Under the pieces are notes generated by a model. That model saw only the letters and a program-made list of their open reading frames with translations. It ran no database searches and was not told the DNA's origin. 64,000 bases of DNA from Anodontia alba (taxonomy: Eukaryota > Mollusca > Bivalvia > Lucinida > Lucinidae): contig OZ024821.1 in assembly GCA_964016985.1 (NCBI GenBank), positions 92,060,093 to 92,124,092 of the forward strand, read 5' to 3'. Position 1 is the stretch's first letter, and the number at the start of each line of letters is the position of its first letter. Positions 1 to 11,600 of this stretch are shown here, piece by piece. Both the position numbers and the translations under genes were made by a program.

Positions 1-65
1 AAACAGTTAACGAAATGACCCTTAACGAGCTCGTTAAGCTAACGACGCTTTGAACAACTGGGCCC
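1..65. mobile_element. PIF/Harbinger MITE (family A), cut by window edge
   Basis: Right half of a family A element ending CAACTGGGCC followed by the target triplet CTG. Confidence 0.8.
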
Positions 66-89
66 TGAACTAAACTAAAACTAAAACAT

Positions 90-215
90 ATGTTACGGGT
101 CTCATTAGAAGTGTCTTGGCCTGGCACCTCTAATGAGTACCTGCTATGCATCTTTCATGGAGAAATAACAATATTTTATGGTTGGAAAAAGTGTATTATC
201 CAGAATTGTGTTACA
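90..215. mobile_element. Family B foldback MITE, partial
   Basis: Core CTCATTAGAAG with its complement CTTCTAATGAG (imperfect) and a right arm ATGGAGAAATAA. Family B is a palindromic repeat with termini ATAGCTCCAGATAAG. Confidence 0.6.
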
Positions 216-631
216 ACCTTTAATCACAAATAACTATTAACTGGGCCTTGCCAAATGAAAAGTGACCATGCAGCATATGGTAACTGTTCTTAAATAACCC
301 CAAAATAGATAGCCTGAATTTATTACATCAAGAAATTAAGGGTAAAGCAATTTTGCAATATGAGGCAATTCAATTGCCTCCCTTTGCAAAATAAGTCGCT
401 ACCCTCACAAAATTCATGTTTTACTTTTTGAGACTGGATTTTATTGTTAGAATCTTTCAGAAAATTGATACAATCAGCAAATAACTAGATTTGCACATAC
501 ATTTGTCTGATCATGTCATTCAAAATTCCTCAACATCTTGTACCATGATTCTGTAACAAAACAGCAAAGGCCCAGACTGACTGCAGTCCGGGCCTTTTAT
601 CATAGCCTTAGAGAAGACTCACCAAATGGTT

Positions 632-830
632 TTCTCATTTCGCCACAAAAACGTAGTACTCATTAGAAGTGCCTAGGCAAGGAGTTTCTAATGATACCCG
701 CAAAATGTTTTGGTGGAGTCACTGAGGTGCTTCTAACGAGCACCCACAATATGTTTTCATGGAGAGTTGAGAAAAATATCAACGGTTTTTGGTTGCAAAA
801 AGTGCCTATTCTGAGGCTATGATTTCTTTT
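632..830. mobile_element. Family B foldback MITE, with extra core
   Basis: Two core arms (ACTCATTAGAAGTGCC; GAGGTGCTTCTAACGAG) and a tail up to GAGGCTATG. Confidence 0.6.
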
Positions 831-1081
831 CTCACATTATAAGACTACATCTATTGGGGTTTGCACTGTGGAAGGAGCAGCAATCTGCATTAACCATCAT
901 GTAGATGTGAGTATTGTATTTACCCTGAATATTGGGACACCTTAACTCCTTCATAAAGTGAACCCTTGTTACACTGACAGCATTTGAAAGATATTCCCAT
1001 TAAGATGAATTTGCTGTTGCAAAGAATCTGTAATGGACAGAATGATATGTAAGAAAGACCTTGTTTATTCTTATTTCCTCA

Positions 1082-1160
1082 TAGAATATGTTTTGGATAT
1101 TTGTTAGAAATGCCTCACTGAGGCAATTCTAACAAATATCCAAAACATATGTTGCTTGAA
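1082..1160. mobile_element. Family B variant hairpin
   Basis: Near-perfect palindrome of TTTTGGATATTTGTTAGAA around GCCTCACTGAGGC. The arm is changed from the usual TGTGGGTACTCATTAG. Confidence 0.7.
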
Positions 1161-1489
1161 GCTTTAATGCAATATTCTTGCATAATTTCTCATAAACTGT
1201 CACCTCTTATGTTTCGTGACATTCAAATTGTCATTATAACGAATTTTGTCATTGTATCCAGTGTTGATATAAAAAGGGTTGACTGTACCTAAAATTTAAT
1301 TGTCCACTGACTACCAGTGAGGAAAACAGAGCAGAAGAGTCTACATTATTTGCTGAGGCCTATCTGTCTCAATACTCAGAACAGATAAGGTTACATAAAC
1401 ACATAGCTCGAGAGGAATCCAGAATTTTCTTGTTCATGTTGGTCATCTCAACATTACGAAAACATGCCTATTCAAATATATAGAAAATT

Positions 1490-1700
1490 TCACCTCCAAA
1501 AACTGAAAATTTTCATATAAAAAACTGATATTTTTCATATTTCTGCTCAAAACATAGATTGTGGGTACTCGTTAGAACCACCTCAGCTAGGCGGTTCTAA
1601 CAAGTACCCACAATCTATGTTTTCGAGCAAAAATAAGAAAAATAATGCATACCCCTGTAAACCCCTATTTTACTGTATGAAAGTGGGGTTTAAGGGCGTC
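1490..1700. mobile_element. Family B foldback MITE with perfect core
   Basis: The palindrome at 1553-1624 has arms AAACATAGATTGTGGGTACT and complement around CCTCAGCTAGG. Confidence 0.75.
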
Positions 1701-2149
1701 AAAATTATATAGGCATGTTTTCGTGATGATGAGGACCTTCTAACAATATCACAACTACTACATTCATTTCAAGAGAATACTAAAAAAAAAATATTTTCTT
1801 CTATTTCCACAAGAAAAACTGTTGTTGGTACTCATTTTAACAACTACTTCTTTGTTAAAAAAACCCCAAAAACATATCAATACTTTTTGGTTTAAAAAAG
1901 CACCTAGTGAAGAGCTATTCGACATTCATCAGAAATTAAAATAACTGATACTGCATTAGTACAGAAAGATCAGCATACATGTATATACATTTATAATGAC
2001 CAGCTTCATTTTTAATGAATGAGGTAGTGGCCATGGAGCTGCCATTTCTTTAGGTGAAATTCGATGCAAAAGATTTCCATGGAAGACAGTCAACCACCTG
2101 TCAGTGCCAAATAATAACCATAGTTCTAGACAAGATGTATCCAGATAAA

Positions 2150-2420
2150 TACTTTTCTTATTTCTTCATGAAAATGTGGGTACTCATTGGCAGCATCTCA
2201 ACCTAGAGCTTCTAATGATTACCACGTTTTCTGGAGAACTAATACGTTTTTGTTTTTTTACAACTTATAAGTGCTGATATTTTTCTCATTTCTCATGAAA
2301 ATGTGGGTACTCATTAAGATTGCTTTGCTGAGGTGCTTCTAATGAGTACCTACAATGTTTTTTGTGGAGAACAATGTTTTTTGTGGAGAAATAAGAAAAT
2401 TCATCTAGACACCCTTCATA
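2150..2420. mobile_element. Two adjacent family B copies, decayed
   Basis: Cores at about 2184-2225 and 2304-2350. Both have AAAATGTGGGTACTCATT on the left arm. Confidence 0.65.
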
Positions 2421-2484
2421 TCTGGAGCTTTGAATGAATGCTTCAATAACAATCAAATGAGCCAGTGCATGACAAAACCAACAA

Positions 2485-2665
2485 AATGGACGTGTACCCA
2501 GTGAAGATCAGCCTGGGCATCTGCCCAGTCTGATCAGTCTTCGCTGTGTGCACAATGGGTAGCTAAGGACCCAAGCTTTTTTCATGTGGACACTATAGAC
2601 GCAGAGGCTGATCTGAGTCTTTGCTGTGTACACATGCCATTTTGTTGATTTTGTGATACGCTGGC
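2485..2665. repeat. Family E repeat
   Basis: CCCAGTGAAGATCAGCCTGG, then CAGTCTGATCAG and GGCTGATCTGAGTCTTTGC. Inverted halves; it recurs at 3224-3436, 4276-4457, 11306-11720, 15988-16150 and 20497-20708. Confidence 0.6.
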
Positions 2666-3098
2666 TCAAATACCTAGTAACAAAGTGAGCTATTTAAACA
2701 GTGTTTGCTCTAACAACATTTGTATTTTGCATAACTAAAGTGAGGTAAAATCTGTGCTCATTTTTGCTGATTACAACTCCGTAAAAGCTGGAACATGTTC
2801 TCCAGGAGATAAATTAGATTATTTACATAAAATTACAGCGCTACTGCTTTCATTGTTGGCTTTGCTTATAGTTAGGTTTCTTAACCTTAACTCTGAACAG
2901 AAATATTCAATATTCCTGAACAGCATAAGCAGATGTCTTGTCCTCCTATTCATCTATTTTATTATTTTAACCATGACAAAATGTCCTACATTCACTTCTT
3001 GAACTTCATTTCATACATGTTTTTACTTGAATACAAAAATTGTGTTGGCACTGTTAAACATTTACATTAAAAAATGTTTTTTTTTTTTGTGTGTTTTT

Positions 3099-3104
3099 TT
3101 TATT
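3099..3104 (-). other. Possible NCAPH poly(A) signal
   Basis: This is the nearest AATAAA on the minus strand downstream of the stop that I found (plus strand tttatt). It would give a 3' UTR of about 1 kb that includes family C and E repeats. The motif alone is weak evidence. Confidence 0.2.
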
Positions 3105-3223
3105 CCATCTATATCAGAAGTTCTTTAGCAAGTCAACAATGTCTCAATAAAACCAGGTCTTTTTCAAACAATTTCCTTATAATATACATAGAACCAATTA
3201 ATATTCTCCTCAATGTCAGAAAA

Positions 3224-3436
3224 CATACCCTCTGACACGTGTGTCAAGTAAAGATTCAGATTAGCCTGCACATTTGCACAGTCTGATCAGAATTTTCAAT
3301 GGACACATTTTGGAAAGCCATGGATGCAAAGTTTTTTCACAAGGACAATGAAGACTGATCAGACTGCGCAGAGATAAAGGCTGATTTGAGTCTTCGTTGA
3401 GCATACGTCAGCTGATATGCTTTCTCATGCCGAAGC
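3224..3436. repeat. Family E repeat
   Basis: CTCTGACACGTGTGTCAAGT start, CAGTCTGATCAGAATTTTC core, CTGATTTGAGTCTTCGTTGA right. Downstream of the NCAPH stop. Confidence 0.65.
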
Positions 3437-3623
3437 TCATATGTATCCATCTGTGACTGTATCTTTAAACACATATTCTTCTTACCACAGACCATCCCCA
3501 TTAATACATTGAGCTTACAATACTCTAATACTCTAAATTTCAAGTTAATCAAGTTCACCATTTCTGTAACCCAACTTTGACAATGCAAAGTTTCTTTGGA
3601 CAATGAAGATCCTGATCAAACTA

Positions 3624-3780
3624 CAGTAAATGTCATAAAACTTTGAACACCAGAAGTTCTGAGAAAATTGCATAGGCAAACAGTGTAGACCCAGAATAAG
3701 TATTTTAAGGAAGAACTGCATAAAAAGCAAAATTTAAGCCAAAAAACAGTATGGAATAGTGTTCATTAGGACATTTACCA
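3624..3780. mobile_element. Family C MITE (TA duplication), decayed
   Basis: It starts CAGTAAATGTCATAAAACTT after TA and ends GACATTTACCA before TA. It lies in the presumed NCAPH 3' UTR. Confidence 0.65.
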
Positions 3781-4137
3781 TATGCGGATGCACAAATAGA
3801 TTTGAGTCTTGATTGAGCATATATGTTAGAAGGCATATTTTCTCATGCTGTGCCTTATATCTAGCTGAGACTATCAGTATTTCTGAAAATGTATTTTTCT
3901 TTTCGTTGACCATCACCATCAACACACTGAGCACTAAATTTCAATTAAATTAAGTTCACCATTTCTGTAACCGAACTGTCAGAATACTTCTACTACTTTT
4001 ACAAATCCTTTTGTTGTGCATTTCTTTTTTTTATGCCAACTTATAGCCTATATTTTATATTGGTGCTGTCTTTTACTAACTGGTAAACTGGAAGTACAAA
4101 TTGTTTTCATAGAACTGTTTTTAAAAGTTCCTACATA

Positions 4138-4194
4138 TCAAAGGCCTTGTGTTATCTTCAAGTCTTCCATATCTATTTCTTCTATTTTTAGCGT
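4138..4194 (-). CDS. NCAPH: NCAPH terminal coding exon 17
   Basis: Residues 737-754, [18 protein letters not shown] then TGA (4140-4138). It continues LANEK exactly as human NLKLEGTEDLSDVLVRQGD does, with the same length and hydrophobic/acidic pattern. The acceptor is tgatttctttcag. A competing downstream-of-donor acceptor at 5227-5228 gives an unrelated tail and is read as transposon-derived. Confidence 0.92.
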   Translation of the reverse strand, partial: TLKIEEIDMEDLKITQGL

Positions 4195-7100
4195 CTGAAA
4201 GAAATCAAGACAATGTTTGTTATAGTCACAATACAAAAGCAAAAAATATAGAAAAGTATAAAAGTAGGTGGGCCACCACGTGAGAAAACGTACCTTCTGA
4301 CATGTGCAGTCTTATCAGTCTGTTGTTAGCATGAAGAAATTCTGCATCCTTGGCTATCCAAAATGTGCCAAGTGAAGATTCTGATCAGACTGCAGATGTG
4401 CAGGCTGATCTGAATCTTTGCTAGATGCACATGTACAAGGTACATTTTCTGCTGCTTCCACTCAGATATGTCAGTAATTTGTGCTTACTAGATACTCCCC
4501 GAAAAAAAATGTTAACAGAAACCAGGGCCCAGTTGTTCAAAGCATCGTTAGCTTAACAAGCTCATTTGTGGTCAAAATGTTAAATGTTCTAGTAAGAACA
4601 ATATCTAATTCACAGGCATTTTTGCTGTTTTGCACTGCATTCCACAAGGTCCTGTTATTGTATAAACCTTGGTGAATGGATATAAACAGCTCCAGGTAAG
4701 ATGCTTTTTGCAACCTGGCCCTGAGGTTATAAAACTTTTTTCTTGCTCAAGTCAGCTGAGCATGAAATTTGTTTTGTTTATAAATCTTAAAATACTGACA
4801 AAATTTTGAAACTTCTTTCATGCTCGAGTTGAGCATGAAAAAAGTTTTAAATTTTGGATTTTTTTTTTTTATGACAGTGAAATTTCATGCTCAGTTATGT
4901 TGAGCATGAAAAAAGTTTTATAACCTCGGGACCAGAAAGGGTGACTATTTTACTTATTTCTGCATGAAAATATATGTTGTGGGTACTCATGAGAAGTGCC
5001 TAATCAAGACATTGCTAATGTCAGAGTATCCACAATGTTTTTGTGCAGAAATAAGAAAAATATCTGATTCTCCTTCTTATCTAAAGCTATGTATACACAT
5101 GTATCTCCAAGATCACTTTCAACTGAAAGTATCTGACGCCCTTCTCAAAGCAGGAAATGAGTTTGTTCCTAACTACAGCAAATTCTTTCCTTTAAGAGTA
5201 GTCTTCTTTGAAATGGGATTCATATACTGAAAGGAAAAAGAAACGCAGGTTAAATTTTATTCCTAAATTTCATTCAAGTTTGAAAGAGTTTGTTAAATAT
5301 TTTACTATGATTACAAAACGGTACATGTATGGAACAAAAGTTCCAAATTTCATTGGTTTGTGATCAACAAGTCTCGAGTTATTGAAGTTCATTGGTAGCT
5401 ATCCCCCAAATCTTGAAATCAAAATCAAACTGAAAATCAATATCGGGTGTGCCCCCCTCTTGCTGCCGTTGCTGCCCTAATTCTCCTTTGGATAGAGTTA
5501 ACCAAAGCATTGACAGTTCGCATCGGGATGTTATTCCATTCATCGATCAACGCATTCCTTAGCTGTGCGAGAGTTGCGGGGGGATTTCGGCGCTTCCTAA
5601 CCCTTCTGTCCAGCTCATCCCACATGTGCTCTATTGGGATCTGGACTGTACGGTGGCCATGCTAGTGGTGCGATGTTATTGTTTGTCAGGAAATCCTGAC
5701 AAACTCGGGCAACATGTGGTCGGGCATTGTCCTGCTGCAGAATCAGATTACGTTGTTGCACAAGCGGGACTGCAACAGGACGCAAGATCTCATCCCTATA
5801 CCTTACTGCGGTCATATTGCCCGCAACAATAATCAACTGTGATTTTATCCCGTGAGCAATGCCTCCCCGGACCAAAACGGAGCCACCCCCAAACTGATCC
5901 CGTTCGACAACACAGGCGTCAGCAAAGCGTTCTCCGCGACGTCGGTACACACGACGTCGACCATCTGCGCGATAGAGAGTGAACCTAGACTCGTCCGTAA
6001 AAAGAACTCGTCTCCACTGCCTCATCGGAAATAGCCTGGGCGCATGCGCCGTCAACCACGCCATACGACGCAACCTACATGCCTGGGTCAGAGGCAGACC
6101 AACGTATGGACGACGAGCTCGAAGACCAATCTCACGCAATTTTGCACTGCAAAAGCTACTCACATTTTTTCAGCAAAAAATTTCAGCATATTTGCGTATC
6201 ACTCGATTAAAATTTTAACGAATCGTTAACTAACGACATCGTTAGTTTTGAACAACTGGGCCCAGAACACTTGCAGATTAGAGTGCTTCCTCTTTAATGT
6301 GTATGTTATCTTACCTTTTCATTGGCTAAATGCAGCAGGCACACAAAGGCAATAGGTACACTGAGATTCTTGGCTGTCTGCCCCGACACTTTCCCTGGTA
6401 AGTCTTTCAACAACTCCTGAAACATAAGTGTTCCCTCCATGTCTTTATGAGAGTTGTCCGTGCTTGTAGAAGGCTCTGCTGAGTTGTTCTTGTCAGTTCC
6501 ATCATCATTACTAGTTGATGCCTGTCAAACAGCAATGTTTAGAATTATACAAGCAGAACTAAAAATTGGTACCAAAAAGTCAGTTGGCCTTTCCGTTCTG
6601 GAGAAGTTCAAAACACATTTTTAAGATGGCGGCCAACTTGGATTTCCAATCGTAATGATTTCAGCTATTTTTATCTACAATTCACCTCTATAATACCAAG
6701 TTTCAAGTCAATTGGCCTTTCGGTTAACAATAGATTTTCAAGATGGCAGCTGATCTAAATGACTTTTTTGCTACAAGTTGCTCTGATACTTCATATCAAG
6801 TTTTGAGTCAAATTGCCTTTCGGTTCAGAAGTTCAAAACAGATTTTCAAGATGGCAGCCATCTTGGATTTCCGATCAAAACCATTTTCGCTATTTTCATC
6901 TACAGGTGGCCTCAATACTTCCTACCATGTTTTGGGTCACTTGGCCTTTCGGTTCAGGAGAAGAAGTTCAAAAAAGATTTTCAAGATGGCGGCCATCGTG
7001 GATATCCATTTGGTATGATTTTAGCTATTTTAGCTATTTTTGATCTACAAGTCACCCCTATACTTCCTATTGAGTTTCGAGTCAATTGGACTTTCCGTTC

Positions 7101-8585
7101 AGATGTTCAAAAAAAGATTTTCAGGATGGCGGCTATCTTGGATTTCCAAATGGAACGATTTTAGCTATTTTTTTTTTTTAACTACAAGTCACCCTAATAC
7201 TTCCTACCCAGTTTTGAGTCAGTTGGCCTTTCTGTTCAGGAGAAGTAGTTCAAAATAGATTTTCAAGATGGCGACTGTGGCTGCCATCTTAGATTTCCAA
7301 TCAGAATGATTGTAGTTATTATTGATCTACAAATCACCCAATTCATCCTATCAAGTTTCGAGTCAAATGGCCTTTCGGTTCAGGCGAAGTAGTTCAAAAC
7401 TGATTTTCGAGACGGCAGCCGTAGAGGCCATTTGTGATTTCCGATCGGAATGATTTTAGCCATTTTTGATCTACAAGTGACCCTGATACTTCCTACCAAA
7501 GCAAATTGTTGATGCCGCATGACAGACACACCAATCACAATAGCTCACTTTGAGCACTTTGTGCTCAGGTCAGCTAAACAAGTTGAAAAATGTCATCTAT
7601 TGAAATCTGCTTGGCGTTTTAAGGGTTACACTCCAGTTTAGGCAGAGTTTGAAAATATCAGTTGAGTGGAAATCACACTGCTGAATAAACAGAAACAATA
7701 CAAACCTGGTCTGTAGCTTTAGGTGCTGCCTTAAGAAGTTCCCACATGGAAGATTTCAGCCGCTTTACATCAAGCTTTTTTGCTGTCTTTGCATAGTCTA
7801 TATCAATCTTAGAAACCTGTGGAACATACAGAAATATCAGACTGTACAGAAGAAAATGCAGCAGGATAATGTTTGAGATGAATATCAAAAAAATACCTTA
7901 CAGTAAAAAATCCTAAAACCAATGTGTATTCTGTTACTTCTCACTTGCAGCAGGAAATGAAAAGCTATGTACATTTTCTATAAACCAAAGAGTATGGACT
8001 TTTTTTCTTATTACTTCGTGAAAACATGTTGCATTACTCAATGGAATTGCCTCCATGAGCACTTCCATGAGGTATCCACAACATATACTTTAATGGAGGA
8101 ATCAGAAAAATATTTATATAACTAGTGTTGTGTCCATAGGACACAGATGGCCCCGCTATATGACATGAGACACTGAAATGTGTGTTGTGTGACAGACATA
8201 ATGTGAATTCAACATTTTTACCTTTGACCTTTGTGTAAATTGACCTTGGAGCTACGGACCTCGGCCGTGCCCTAACATAGTCTCACGATATTTAATATTT
8301 CTGCAAAGTAATTTCTAAATGTATAAGAAATGACAGTTATGAACCAGACACGAAAAACAGACCCTATTATTGACCTTTGACCTCTAAGTCTGACCTTGAC
8401 CTTGGAGTTATAGACCTGGATCTTGTGTGCGAGACATCGTCTCATGATGATTAACATTTCGCGTAGTAATTTCTAACTCCATCAAGAAATGATAAAGTTA
8501 TGGACTGGACAGGACATGAAAAAGTTAACCCCAGTGTGGCCTTGCAGCTGCAGACAATGGTGCTGATCGATCTAACACACGCACG

Positions 8586-8632
<47 letters not shown>

Positions 8633-11600
8633 CACACACACACAGTAAACACTATATGCCCATCTGCCATTGGAGGGGGCATAAAACTACCCTTATTATC
8701 TTGAAAAATATACAGATGCTGAAATAGTAGATTATGTTGAGTGGTAGTTACCTTATTTATTTTCTGAGTTAGAAAAGAGAGCTTGACTTTTCGATTTCAT
8801 GTGAATCATGTCCTAAAGAAATAAACTGCATGAAATGATTAACAGTTAAAAGACATCATCTGCTAATATTGCAATTCACCAGATTCAAGATGATCATTCT
8901 CACCTTATATGGCTGTGCAAGCAATTTGTCCCCTGCAAGAATAGTGCCTTCCAGAGCATCAGGGTGGTTAAGGTGAGTAAATGTATCCTGAGACTGAGAG
9001 AAAGGGTCCTGAGATGATGTGGATTCCTGACTGAAGTCTGTCCCTGCCGCAGTAAAGTCTCCAAAATCCAAGTCACCACTATCATTATCATTATCATCAT
9101 CAGCTGCCTATTCAACAAAAACAATTCAAATGTCTTGAGAACAATATTTTTATTGCATATACAGATGACAAATGCCTAGACCAGCCTGTCTGTATATCTG
9201 TACAATATGATCAGAGCTTTTGCTGTCTGCTTAAAGAAGCGTTAAATACTTTAGCCTATTTATGTCGAGTGGACTCTTCTACAACTTTCTGGACTGGTCT
9301 ATTTCCAAGATTTTAGAGAAAAAAAATGTTTTTAATGCAAATATTGTAGACCCTGATCAGATGCTGCATTTGAATATACACTCAAACTTCAACGGCCAAA
9401 ACATCTTTAGGACCATGGGAATTTGTTTTAAACATGGGTTACGAAGGGTTAATCATATCACCAAGTCAGGAGGCAAAAGGAGATAATTTAGGGATGTCTT
9501 TTCCATCTTCTACAAAATAATGATATGTTGAAATTAGTGTACTCATTAGAACTGCCTCAATGAGGCAATTCTAATCCTAAAATATTCCTTAATATTTGCT
9601 TTCTTACGATATTGAAGAATTTTCTAAGGACTCAAAAACAGAGTCGAATCAGCCTCGGTAAATGAGCCATCAGTGCTCGAGTTACTGAAGTTTTACTGTA
9701 TCAACATAATGAGGTTTCGGTCATGATGTGGTGTTTTCTTTATCTGCATACATGTATAGGGACCTCGTGATCCGGTCGGGAGCGCAAACCACTCGGCCAC
9801 CAAGACACTTCTGGACCAGCCAATGTGACAATTAAGTGGTCTGACACTATTGTAACATTTTCCCCACCATATTTATGCAATAAGCAGAATACCCCCAACA
9901 CTTTCCTCAATGATCAGTAGTTTTACGACTTATAATTTCAACAATATTTTCCAAATCTGAATTTTGATCATGAAGTACAGCTGTAGATATGATAATTAAA
10001 AAAAACTTGAATGTAAAACTATATCACTGAGATGGACACCACAAACAGATGCAGATTCAAATGCTGAAGTGACAACAACAGCTCTCCCTAAACTTTGTAC
10101 AGCAAAACCCTGATGCCTCGAGCACCGATGGCTCGTTTACCTTGGATGATTCGAACTCGTTTTTGAGTCCCTATGAAATTCTTATGATAGCTCAGGAAAA
10201 CAAAATTTAGGGATTTTTCCTTATTTTATCATAAAAATGTATGTTGTGTGTACACTCAACACACCATTACTGAAGAGAAGATCAAAAAGACTTCCCTAAA
10301 TTATTATCATTTTCTTTCTGACCTGGCGCCATGATTAACCCTCAGCGGCTCAAACTACCCATGTCTCGAATGAATTTCCATGGTCCCAAAAATGTTCGAG
10401 CCATTGAGGTTTTACTGTAGTTGGTCATAGCTCAAGATAAGATACTTTTTTACAACCAAAAACGAAAAGTACTCACATTATTCTTTTTTCTCTATAAAAA
10501 CATAGGTTGAGGGAACTAGCATCGCCAGTGAGTACCCACAACACTCTTTTATGAAGAAAGAAGATAAATATCTATGTGGAAGGATAAATATCTATATGGA
10601 AACCCATCTTATCTAGAGTTATTATGTTGACAGTTCAGCATTTCAGTCCAGGGCCCAGTTGTTCAAAACTAACAATGTCGTTAGTTAACGAATCATTAAA
10701 ACTTTGATCATCAAATATGGCAAATATGCTAATATTTTTGCTGAAAAATGTGAGTAGTTTTTGCATTTCTCACATTTTTCAGCAAAAATAACTGAATTAG
10801 ATATTGTACTTACTAGAACAGTTAACATTTTGACCACTAACAAGCTTGTTAGGCTAACAATGCTTTGAACAAATGGGCCCAGATGGGGGACTTCTCCATG
10901 AAAGCAGATTTCTGTTCTTGTGGGAACTATCTCATAGAGGTACTTCTCATGAGTACCAATGTTTTCCTTCCGTGAGAAAAAAATCAAAATTAATAGAATA
11001 ATAATTAATTAACTGTCAGAGGACAGCTTGGCTTGCTTGAATCGGGCTTTGCCTCTATAAACATCAACATAATTTTTTTTCTAAGTCTGTGATCTTGACC
11101 TCAAGGTCACTCATGTAGGTTGGGACAGTACAGCATTGAACTTCAGACCAGTATCTAATATCAGGGCAAGTATAAACTACTTTTAAAAACTTTAACCAAA
11201 AACTTTAACCAACGCCGACACTGTAGTGACTGCCATAGCTCTAACTGTGCTTTTGTACAGGCAAGCTAAAAAGGCATCTCTTGAGTAGCAGCTTTAGAAG
11301 ATATACCTTTGGACATGTGCACCCAGTGAAGATTCAGATCAGCCTGCACATTTGCAGTCTGGGCCCAGTTGTTCAAAACAAACGACATCGTTAGTTAACG
11401 ATTCGTTAAAATTTACATCGAGTGATACGCAAATATGCTGAAATTTTTTGCTGAAAAAATGTGAGTAGCTTTTGCAGTAAGCTACTGACATTTTTTCAGC
11501 AAAAAACATCAGAATAGTGTATATTGAATCCGGTAAAACAGTTAATGAAATGACCCTTAACAAGCTCGTTAAGCTAATGACGCTTTGAACAACTGGGCCC

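Noticed and set aside
5173..5226. In-frame terminal exon of NCAPH giving the tail [17 protein letters not shown]
   Set aside because: The acceptor is the end of the Tc1-like element, and the tail does not resemble NCAPH. The exon at 4138-4194 gives the conserved tail. Kept only as a possible decoy.
8500..8727. Open frames across the AC repeat
   Set aside because: Translation of a microsatellite.
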